A DNA stretch of 57,858 nucleotides from the IMG/VR virus record IMGVR_UViG_3300021197_001375, positions 1-57,858 of that record. One strand, written 5' to 3'. This document shows positions 41,409 through 48,011 of this stretch, piece by piece (position 1 is the stretch's first letter; each line of letters starts with the position of its first letter). Under the pieces are notes generated by a model. It was given only the letters and a program-made list of their open reading frames with translations, was not told the DNA's origin and did not search any database. Position numbers and translations under genes: made by a program. The DNA comes from a virus.

Positions 41409-42320
41409 TTAAGCACCTTCAACACCAAAGATACCTCTGTAGTCAGAGACACCAAATTTGTATCTCTCTCTAGCTTTGTATCTTACGTTTCCAGTATCGA
41501 AGTCACCTTCCATCGCTGTTCTGATAGGTGTTCTTTCGAAGTACTTCATACCATTAGGCACATCAGTGATAATGTAGAACGCATCCGTGTCAGTTAAAAA
41601 GTTATTAACTCTGTAACCTTGTGGAATCATTCCCATTGACGCGATAGCGTTAATGTCATTATCAGCAGTTGACGTTCTACCTTGAGACTTCATAAGTCTT
41701 TCAGCAGTGAATTGAAGCTCACTTGGAACGATCATTTTAACTCCTCTTGCAGCAATTTTTAGACCTCTTTCGTCTGTCATTTGCGCAATATCGATTAATG
41801 ATTGCTCTAGTGAAGTTTCATTCAAGTCAGCTTGTGCAGCTAACGTGTTTGATACAGTGCCCGCGATTGTTGGGTGAGCAGTGTTAAATAAAGAAACACC
41901 ATCACCTGAATCAAAATTATTCGTAGTTGGTAAACCTTGAATAAGCGGATCTACTGATTTGATTTGTTTAGTATTCGCCATAGATCTAGCTAATGCTTTT
42001 GTATATCTAGACGCAAGTCTATCGTACAAGTTATCCTCGATCGCTTCTTCAGTGATCGCGAATGCAAGCGCAACTGTTTCCATAGTGTATCTTGCAGTAT
42101 AAGTCTCTTGAGCATTGTCAAAAGTTACTGCAGAACCTTCTGGTTTAACTGCTGCATTTGCAAAACCAGATAACATAACTTCTTCTTCAAACGCCCTGTC
42201 TGAAGTTTCTGTTACGTATATCTCAGCATGCTGATTTTCATAACGTTTATATTCCAGTCCGAATAGTGCATTCAGGCCTGGTTCTAGTTCTTTAACTAGT
42301 TGTCCTCGTGATATAGCCAT
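41409..42320 (-). CDS. mcp: Major capsid protein
   Basis: 303 residues. Position (after scaffold, before connectors), size and sequence fit an HK97-fold capsid: AISRGQLVKELEPGLNALFGLEY, the E-loop-like region, TEEAIEDNLYDRLASRYTKALARSM, LFNTAHPTIAG, GVKMIVPSELQFTAERLM and FYIITDVPNGMKYFERTP. It resembles the Mu gpT-like capsid group. Followed by a strong 3' hairpin, consistent with high expression. Confidence 0.85.
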   Translation of the reverse strand: MAISRGQLVKELEPGLNALFGLEYKRYENQHAEIYVTETSDRAFEEEVMLSGFANAAVKPEGSAVTFDNAQETYTARYTMETVALAFAITEEAIEDNLYDRLASRYTKALARSMANTKQIKSVDPLIQGLPTTNNFDSGDGVSLFNTAHPTIAGTVSNTLAAQADLNETSLEQSLIDIAQMTDERGLKIAARGVKMIVPSELQFTAERLMKSQGRTSTADNDINAIASMGMIPQGYRVNNFLTDTDAFYIITDVPNGMKYFERTPIRTAMEGDFDTGNVRYKARERYKFGVSDYRGIFGVEGA

Positions 42321-42342
42321 GTTTTATCTCCTATTCTCGCTA

Positions 42343-42933
42343 TTATATACCTAGGTTTTTATCGTAACCATCGTAGATATGCTCGTTAATTTTAACAACT
42401 AAGTTAAGATTAGCAGCACCAAGTGTATTGTTTTCTACGTCGTTAGATATACCTGTTACTTTTAATTGAGCCGTACCAGTTGTAGATGTACTGTGATTTA
42501 GTTCCGACTTAGAAACATTATTCGCAGAATTTCCAGCTGTTACTTCGATGTTGTAATTCTTGAACACATCTGTCTGCGCGTGCGCAGTAGCTTTGTTCGA
42601 TTGAATTTCAAATCGTTCGTACGGATCGTCTGCTACGAAAGCTTTGATATCACTAGCAGCTATTGTACCTGCATAATGATTAGCAAACGTAGGCTTGCTT
42701 GTTGTTGGATCAGTGTAAAAAACCCCGTTGAGTGATCCCACGATGAAAGCTTCAGAAGCTGCAGCTTGGTGAATTGTACCAGCCGCTGTTGCTGAAACCG
42801 CATCTTGGAAGAAGATCTTAGTAGTATCACCTGATGATATACTATATTCTCCTAAACCCTGGTTGTCTCTATTCTGACCGACTTTGCCAATAGCTCTTAA
42901 GCCAAAAGCAGCGTCTTTGTTTGTTTTTGCCAT
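42343..42933 (-). CDS. Capsid decoration/head protein
   Basis: 196 residues directly before the capsid gene: DAAFGLRAIGKVGQNRDNQG, DTTKIFFQDAVSATAAGTIHQ, GSLNGVFYTDPTTSKP, ADDPYERFEIQSN. Beta-rich; this block recurs before or after the capsid in marine phages. A small GCCC-UUCG-GGGC hairpin (42958-42969) lies upstream. Confidence 0.62.
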   Translation of the reverse strand: MAKTNKDAAFGLRAIGKVGQNRDNQGLGEYSISSGDTTKIFFQDAVSATAAGTIHQAAASEAFIVGSLNGVFYTDPTTSKPTFANHYAGTIAASDIKAFVADDPYERFEIQSNKATAHAQTDVFKNYNIEVTAGNSANNVSKSELNHSTSTTGTAQLKVTGISNDVENNTLGAANLNLVVKINEHIYDGYDKNLGI

Positions 42934-43015
42934 AGAGGCCTCCTATTAAATGTACCTGCCCCGAAGGGCCTCCAGTACGGGTTTATGTTATCTCGATGGT
43001 TTGTGAATTCCTAAA

Positions 43016-43480
43016 TTAGGATTTCTTTGAGCCACCAAAAGTAACACGCGATTGTCTATCAATATTGATAGGCATGCTTGGGTGCTCTTCCTTCATAAGA
43101 TCGTTGTCCATTGCTTCAACTTTTTCACTATGTTGTTTTGCATAGTAATCTTGTCTTTGCTTCGCGATCTCTTCCGGTACCCTAGCGAGCACTAGGCCGC
43201 CAACACCGATCACTCCCTTGTATTTGCCGTCTTCGACAACTGGATAATCGCCATCAGGATATTCATCAGATCTTACTAATTCATATCCAGATCTTATTCT
43301 TCCTTGGATATTTTTTGTATCCTGGAATCCTAAAGATTCAGCTCTTAACCACCTATGTCTAAAACCTGTAGGCGCAGGGGGTGCATCTAATGCAGATGGT
43401 GGAGTCCAAACTTTTTTGTGAGATGTTTTTTCTCTTGTTTGACTCGCACGTGAGGTTTTCTTTTCATTTTTATTTTCCAT
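43016..43480 (-). CDS. Conserved-looking head-assembly-region protein
   Basis: 154 residues. Basic start KKTSRASQTREKTSHKK, then VWTPPSALDAPPAPTGFRHRWLRAE, RIRSGYELVRSDEYPDGDYP, GVIGVGGLVLARVPEEIA and MPINIDRQSRVTFGGS. A recurrent family beside marine-phage scaffolds. Role in capsid assembly or DNA packaging inferred. Confidence 0.6.
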   Translation of the reverse strand: MENKNEKKTSRASQTREKTSHKKVWTPPSALDAPPAPTGFRHRWLRAESLGFQDTKNIQGRIRSGYELVRSDEYPDGDYPVVEDGKYKGVIGVGGLVLARVPEEIAKQRQDYYAKQHSEKVEAMDNDLMKEEHPSMPINIDRQSRVTFGGSKKS

Positions 43481-43484
43481 ATGC

Positions 43485-44486
43485 TTAAGCCTCCTTCGTG
43501 ATGTTTAATTGTTTCGCATATTCTTCAAGTGGCACACCTAATTTTTTAGCGATTGCTACCTGTGATGGTGTGAGCCTCACAGTTTTGCGACCAGATTTGG
43601 TACTTCGCTTCGCTGAAGCTACTGTTTGTACCGGAGCAGGTCGTATATTTTCTCCCGAACTATTATTATTACCAAATTTGTGCGGGAATTCAAGTCTTAT
43701 TCTTTTATCTATTTCAGAATAATACTCGTCACTTGATGGGTCAAAACCTTCCTGTTCTGTTAACTTCTTATGAAGATCAAAAGCAGTGTAAGTCATAGCA
43801 GAATCCTGACCAAACCACGTGTTTTTATCAGCCCACGCGCTTGCTTTAGGATCTGGTGTTCCTTGTGCTACTGGTTTTCTTTGTAAGTTAATTTCAGGAG
43901 TAGGTTTCTCCTTTTGTTGTTTTTCAAAAGCTTCCTGGGCTAATTTAGTTTCAGCCAATTTAGCTTTTTTGTATCCTAACTCAGATATAGATGCCAAAGC
44001 TTCTGCCTCAGCTCCAAGATCATTTGCTTCTCTTGCTGCTGCTAGTTTAGCTTGTGCGGCTGCTACACCTGACGTAATACTCTCTTCGGTTACAGCAACA
44101 AAGTCTGGTTGTAATTTAGAAAGTTTTGCATCTGCTTCTTTTTTATCACTCATCACTTTTTGAGCATAAGAAAGAGCTTCATCTTTTTGACGCTCTGCTT
44201 CTCTCCATTTCTTAGTTAACTTTGCTATTCTCTTCTGTACACTATCAGAGTAGTCTTTTAATTCTGTATCATCTTTCTTGTCCTCTAACTTAGTTTCTCT
44301 TTCATTTTCATAAGTTTTATCCTCTGATTGTTTTTCTTCAACCACAGGTCTTACTGTTGGCTCTTCAACTGAAGCCTCTTTCTGTTCTACAATATCCTCT
44401 TCTTTTGTTTCAGGAACATCGACATCCATTGCTGGACCAGAGGTATCGAGTTCAACTGTTTTTTTCACTTCTTCAGTGTCTGGCAT
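43485..44486 (-). CDS. Scaffolding (capsid assembly) protein
   Basis: 333 residues. Very acidic N-terminus (PETKEEDIVEQKEASVEEP), coiled coil (YSDSVQKRIAKLTKKWREAE), long Ala/Lys/Glu helix and a basic C-terminus (KRSTKSGRKTVRLTPSQVAIA). Size, composition and its place before the capsid are classic for an internal scaffold. Confidence 0.8.
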   Translation of the reverse strand: MPDTEEVKKTVELDTSGPAMDVDVPETKEEDIVEQKEASVEEPTVRPVVEEKQSEDKTYENERETKLEDKKDDTELKDYSDSVQKRIAKLTKKWREAERQKDEALSYAQKVMSDKKEADAKLSKLQPDFVAVTEESITSGVAAAQAKLAAAREANDLGAEAEALASISELGYKKAKLAETKLAQEAFEKQQKEKPTPEINLQRKPVAQGTPDPKASAWADKNTWFGQDSAMTYTAFDLHKKLTEQEGFDPSSDEYYSEIDKRIRLEFPHKFGNNNSSGENIRPAPVQTVASAKRSTKSGRKTVRLTPSQVAIAKKLGVPLEEYAKQLNITKEA

Positions 44487-44504
44487 AGTTTTCTCCTTCT
44501 ATGT

Positions 44505-44969
44505 TTAATATTGATGAAGTATATCTTCGGGGTTATCTATTTTTGCTAATACTTCATCATCATTTAGCAATCTAACTTCACCCCCGTCAATTTGAATTCT
44601 TGATCCTGCATAACGTGCAAAAATTACCCAATCACCTTTTTTACACCAAGGTCCTTCGGGATATCTTTCTTTATCATTATAACAGTCTGGACCTTGAGCT
44701 AATACAAGACCACAAGTAGATCCTACTTGTTGTCTTTCTAAAGTTTCTTGTCCAAGAAATAAACCACCCTTAGTTTTTTCTTTCATTTTGAAAGGAAGAA
44801 TTAACATTCTCCAACCGGTTGGTACTGGTAATTTTGAAGATTCTTTTGTTTTTAAACGTTCGTAAGCATCGACTTCTTTGTCGTTTTGCTCTTTATTTTC
44901 TTTATCATACTTTTCAGCCAAAGCATATTTAATCTTTGGTGTTGAGTTTGATGACTGTTCCTTTTTCAT
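44505..44969 (-). CDS. Phage GroES-like co-chaperonin
   Basis: 154 residues from ATG 44969, with AGGAGC upstream. The Cpn10 fold is clear: LPVPTGWRMLILPFKMKEKT, GGLFLGQETLERQ (mobile-loop region), GLVLAQGPDC, CKKGDWVIFARYAGSRI and RLLNDDEVLAKI. It is longer than host GroES because of about 45 charged N-terminal residues. Works with host GroEL to fold capsid protein, as T4 gp31 does; inferred from position beside scaffold and capsid. Confidence 0.87.
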   Translation of the reverse strand: MKKEQSSNSTPKIKYALAEKYDKENKEQNDKEVDAYERLKTKESSKLPVPTGWRMLILPFKMKEKTKGGLFLGQETLERQQVGSTCGLVLAQGPDCYNDKERYPEGPWCKKGDWVIFARYAGSRIQIDGGEVRLLNDDEVLAKIDNPEDILHQY

Positions 44970-45159
44970 CTTTTTGCTCCTTTTCATTTAGCAGGTTAGA
45001 GATATCCTGTAAAATTGTTAAACACGTATGTGCTTGTCCTAGCATATACTTATATTTTTCCATATTGTCAACTGTGCCTGACATCATACTTTCTCCGATA
45101 TTGTGATATTGGTCTTTCAAAGATCTCTGTATTTTATTTATTAGTGTAAGTTCATCCAT
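44929..45159 (-). CDS. Small helical protein
   Basis: 76 residues: LINKIQRSLKDQYHNIGESM, DNMEKYKYMLGQAHTCLTILQ, ISNLLNEKEQKDEKG. All helical, recurrent before GroES or capsid genes in marine phages. Overlaps the co-chaperonin by 41 bases. Confidence 0.6.
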   Translation of the reverse strand: MDELTLINKIQRSLKDQYHNIGESMMSGTVDNMEKYKYMLGQAHTCLTILQDISNLLNEKEQKDEKGTVIKLNTKD

Positions 45160-45471
45160 TTAACATTTCCATCGTTTGCGTGCCTGTCTCAATCTAGAGT
45201 TAGGATCTTTTGCAGCCTTTGGAAATTTTTTCATTTGGCCTGCGCTTCTTGCACAGTACGACTTACGTCGATTTGCAGCTTTTGATCCTGGCTTAACTTT
45301 TCCAGTCACGGCTGTTTTTAGTTTTGAACCTGGATTTTTTCTTCTATAGGCAGCGACACCAGCTCTTGTCATACCTGCTCCAGACTTTGTAGATCTAAAG
45401 TTCTTTTTATTTCTCGCAGGCATAGTGCCTTTGTTATATAATTCTCTTGGCATTTGTCCTCTTGATATCAT
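45160..45471 (-). CDS. DUF6321-like basic protein
   Basis: 103 residues, very basic. AGMTRAGVAAYRRKNPGSKL, KTAVTGKVKPGSKAANRRKS, YCARSAGQM, SRLRQARKRWKC. This matches my memory of DUF6321. Probably nucleic-acid-binding and packed in the head. Coupled by ATGA to the gene before. Confidence 0.68.
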   Translation of the reverse strand: MISRGQMPRELYNKGTMPARNKKNFRSTKSGAGMTRAGVAAYRRKNPGSKLKTAVTGKVKPGSKAANRRKSYCARSAGQMKKFPKAAKDPNSRLRQARKRWKC

Positions 45472-45623
45472 ATTCTTTGTAACTCCGGATTTTTAGATAA
45501 TATATTTTTTTCTGCTCTTGGTCTAGCAACAGAATCTTTACTTCTTTTTCTAAGTTGAGCAATTGCAGATTCTTTTAACTGTTTTTGTTTTTTTAATTGT
45601 TTTAAATCTTTTTCTAAATTCAT
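45468..45623 (-). CDS. Small basic coiled-coil protein
   Basis: 51 residues: NLEKDLKQLKKQKQLKESAI then a basic tail RKRSKDSVARPRAEKN. The start overlaps the previous stop (ATGA) and the stop overlaps the next start (ATGA). Exact stitching on both sides supports it being real. Confidence 0.6.
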   Translation of the reverse strand: MNLEKDLKQLKKQKQLKESAIAQLRKRSKDSVARPRAEKNILSKNPELQRI

Positions 45624-46027
45624 GATATTTTTGGCATCCTAAAACCAGGGTTAGAATAATATTTTGCGTAAGATTTATTTCCAACTTTTACTCCACCTAA
45701 ATCTCCAGATACATAACTTCCAATATAATTTTTTTGTGCTTGTCTAACCATAGCATCTCCACCGTCTGCTTTTTTAGTTCTCTTTGCAAACGTTGCAGCT
45801 CTACTAGGGGTTGGCCCAGTATTTGCCTTGGCTTGTTTTCTCTTTACGGCACCCGCACGTTGCCCTTTGGACATCGCTCTTGCTTTTGCAATAGGCACGC
45901 ATTTTGGATATTTTTTTCTTTTTTCTCCACCACTTCGACCACACTTGGGGTATGAGCCATCCGATCGCTTGTTTGCAATATCTACCCAATTCTCTTTTAC
46001 CCATGCTCTTAAACCTTTCTTGGCCAT
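45620..46027 (-). CDS. DUF5872-like basic protein
   Basis: 135 residues. GLRAWVKENWVDIANKRSDG, YPKCGRSGGEKRKKYPKCVP, KARAMSKGQRAGAVKRKQ match DUF5872 as I remember it; two KCxR/KC elements may bind metal. Then KADGGDAMVRQAQKNYIGSY and a Gly-rich end. One of a run of small basic proteins between portal and scaffold. Confidence 0.68.
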   Translation of the reverse strand: MAKKGLRAWVKENWVDIANKRSDGSYPKCGRSGGEKRKKYPKCVPIAKARAMSKGQRAGAVKRKQAKANTGPTPSRAATFAKRTKKADGGDAMVRQAQKNYIGSYVSGDLGGVKVGNKSYAKYYSNPGFRMPKIS

Positions 46028-46221
46028 TAGACCTCCGTCATCATAGTCATGTCTTCATCAACAATTAATCCACCATCAGCAGCTTTTTTTCTTTTCTTCT
46101 TGCCACCTGGTGTAACTTTACCAGAGCAAACAGCAGATGCATACATATTAGCATACGCGCTTGGGTACACTTTAAATTTTCGCTTCGCTGCAGCTTTACC
46201 TCTTGGACATAGTTTTGCCAT
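46027..46221 (-). CDS. Tiny basic protein (KRKFKVYPSAYAN motif)
   Basis: 64 residues: KLCPRGKAAAKRKFKVYPSA, YANMYASAVCSGKV, basic KKKRKKAADGG and an acidic tail. Recurrent in marine phages from memory; two Cys flank the tyrosine-rich helix. Head-associated or DNA-binding by inference. Confidence 0.65.
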   Translation of the reverse strand: MAKLCPRGKAAAKRKFKVYPSAYANMYASAVCSGKVTPGGKKKRKKAADGGLIVDEDMTMMTEV

Positions 46222-46664
46222 TATGAATTTCTCCCTCTAGCTTTTTTGTTCATACCTTTTTTACAGATTCCACCACCTCTTAAAACTGCTCTTCCACCTG
46301 ATCGATAACCACCCATAGCTTCTGGTATTACTTTTTTAAATTCACCTGTTTGTTTAACTACTTTAGGATCTTTTAAAGTATCTTGAAAATCCGATAATCT
46401 TTCATTTTTTTTCTGTAATTCTACTCTTTTTTTATTTAATCTTTGTTTTTTTGATTTTGGATTAAAAGTTGCTTTAATATCTTTTTTAATTCCAGTAATT
46501 GCACTATCTCTACCTTTTATATAATCGTCTTCAGTAAAGTCTGCATCTTTGTAATCTTTTTTTAAACTTGCAATTTTATCTTTATTGCTCTTATACATTT
46601 TATCAGTTCTTCTTTGAGCTGCTTTTCTAGATTCTTTTAATAGTTCTGATTCTGAATTAGCCAT
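46221..46664 (-). CDS. Basic coiled-coil protein with GGR tail
   Basis: 147 residues: helical and charged (ESRKAAQRRTDKMYKSNKDK; LNKKRVELQKKNERLSDFQD) and ending YRSGGRAVLRGGGICKKGMN, the GGRA-type tail shared with several neighbours. Possible head interior protein. Confidence 0.55.
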   Translation of the reverse strand: MANSESELLKESRKAAQRRTDKMYKSNKDKIASLKKDYKDADFTEDDYIKGRDSAITGIKKDIKATFNPKSKKQRLNKKRVELQKKNERLSDFQDTLKDPKVVKQTGEFKKVIPEAMGGYRSGGRAVLRGGGICKKGMNKKARGRNS

Positions 46665-46798
46665 TATACTTTACCTCCACGTCTAAAATATTTTTTTCCT
46701 TTTAAAGCCTCCAAACGTGCAGAAGGCTTTGTAGGTTTCTTCTTCTTCTTTTGTTGCATCATCTGCAACATTTTCTGAAGTTTTTTTTGACGAGACAT
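46664..46798 (-). CDS. Tiny basic protein, KKYFRRGGKV end
   Basis: 44 residues: SRQKKLQKMLQMMQQKKKKK, PTKPSARLEALKGKKYFRRG and a GKV end. Both junctions are TAATG, so it is stitched between neighbours. The YFRRGGK end is another copy of the basic GG motif. Confidence 0.62.
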   Translation of the reverse strand: MSRQKKLQKMLQMMQQKKKKKPTKPSARLEALKGKKYFRRGGKV

Positions 46799-47145
46799 TA
46801 TCTATTGATTTTGCCTTTTTTCTTCATCTTGCTACCGAATTTTCCGTAAGACTCATCTCTGCTAGCTTTTAATTGTTTAGCAGTTCTTTTCTTTCGGATT
46901 CTCATAGCGATAGATTCGTCTTTTCTATCTTTGTAACCTTGTTTTTTCTTACCAACTTTTTTCACAGATCCTCCTTTTCTGTACATTTGTCCGCCTCTCA
47001 TTCCCATATCAGGTGAATAAAAACCAGACTCTTCATCTCTTCTTGCAGTGCCAGAAATCATTTTTCCGCCACCTCTTTTCATTGCACGTCCACCAGAATT
47101 AAAACCAAATCCAGGGACTTGTTTGTTGAATCGTTTATTAGGCAT
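46798..47145 (-). CDS. Basic protein with GGRA/GG motifs
   Basis: 115 residues: FGFNSGGRAMKRGGGKMISG, RGGQMYRKGGSVKKVGKK, KDESIAMRIRKKRTAKQLKA. Extremely basic; two GG elements like other small genes here. Possibly condenses or contacts packaged DNA. Confidence 0.58.
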   Translation of the reverse strand: MPNKRFNKQVPGFGFNSGGRAMKRGGGKMISGTARRDEESGFYSPDMGMRGGQMYRKGGSVKKVGKKKQGYKDRKDESIAMRIRKKRTAKQLKASRDESYGKFGSKMKKKGKINR

Positions 47146-47531
47146 TATTTTTTTCCTCCGTTCCTAAAAATTTGTGTACCCTTTATACCATAAATACTCG
47201 CCACGACAAGGATCCACAAATTGGTGAACCATGACGGGAGCTGTGAGAACATATCAAAAAACAATTTGACTTTGTCCATTGCTGTCGGATCATCTGATAC
47301 GACTGCCCAAGCCAGCACCAACACGGGCAAACTTAAAATTATGAGGACGGCCTCGTCTTTCCAGTCTGATTGTCGGGCTTCTAAAAGTTTTCCCTGGTAA
47401 GCTTCCTCACCCTGGGCCATCTTAGTAGCATGCATCAGTTGTGCATCTGACATTGCCATCTTCGTTCTCTGCTTGTTAGCATAAATTTTACTTCCAGCAG
47501 AAACGGCTAGTTTAATTGCCGATAACCACAT
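47145..47531 (-). CDS. Membrane protein, possible holin
   Basis: 128 residues. WLSAIKLAVSAGSKIYANKQ, DAQLMHATKMAQGEEAYQGK, then two membrane helices (AVLIILSLPVLVLAWAVV and LWILVVASIYGIKGTQI) and a basic end. Similar to the membrane proteins next to marine-phage portals that resemble gene-transfer-agent 3TM holins; a holin is plausible but not shown. Starts two bases after the next gene's stop. Confidence 0.6.
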   Translation of the reverse strand: MWLSAIKLAVSAGSKIYANKQRTKMAMSDAQLMHATKMAQGEEAYQGKLLEARQSDWKDEAVLIILSLPVLVLAWAVVSDDPTAMDKVKLFFDMFSQLPSWFTNLWILVVASIYGIKGTQIFRNGGKK

Positions 47532-47532
47532 A

Positions 47533-47730
47533 CTAGTACCACTTAGCTGTTTTCTTTTTGTCCTTAAGCATTCTTCTAGTACCTCTTACTTCTGTTTCAT
47601 CTCCAGTTGGTATGTAGTTTCTTTGCATACCATCTGCAGTAGTTACAGATCTAGGGTCCAACTCAATGTTTTGAGATGGAATGCTTACGTCAACTGACTG
47701 TGTAAAAAACTTATCGTCTTTTTTTGCCAT
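47533..47730 (-). CDS. Small portal-adjacent protein
   Basis: 65 residues: KFFTQSVDVSIPSQNIELDP, RSVTTADGMQRNYIPTGDET, VRGTRRMLKDKKKTAKWY. A recurrent pattern (DPRSVTT..DG..RNYIPTG) beside marine-phage portals; unknown role. Confidence 0.6.
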   Translation of the reverse strand: MAKKDDKFFTQSVDVSIPSQNIELDPRSVTTADGMQRNYIPTGDETEVRGTRRMLKDKKKTAKWY

Positions 47731-47738
47731 ATGTCCTC

Positions 47739-48011
47739 CTATTTTTTTCTTAACTTCTTCAATGTTATAGCAAAACGTGCTCTTTGTCCAAGCTTTCCAG
47801 GTTTTTTAGCCGCTGTTTTTAGTTTTGACGCTGGAATTGTTTTGCCTTTTTTAATTCCTAAAGATTTTCTTAGTGATCCAGGTTTTTTTATCGCTTTTTT
47901 AATAAATTTAACTTTTCCACCTTTTTTATATTTTTCTGCAAGGTTTGGATCAATATTTCTTTGTACTACTTCCGGTAATTTACCGAAATTTTTGTATTGT
48001 TTCTCTCTCAT
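47739..48011 (-). CDS. Small basic protein (KKPGSLRKSLG motif)
   Basis: 90 residues. KYKKGGKVKFIKKAIKKPG, SLRKSLGIKKGKTIPASKLK, GKLGQRARFAITLKKL: a repeat-like Lys-Gly-rich head protein recurring beside marine-phage portals. The start shares a base with the portal stop (TAATG). Confidence 0.65.
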   Translation of the reverse strand: MREKQYKNFGKLPEVVQRNIDPNLAEKYKKGGKVKFIKKAIKKPGSLRKSLGIKKGKTIPASKLKTAAKKPGKLGQRARFAITLKKLRKK

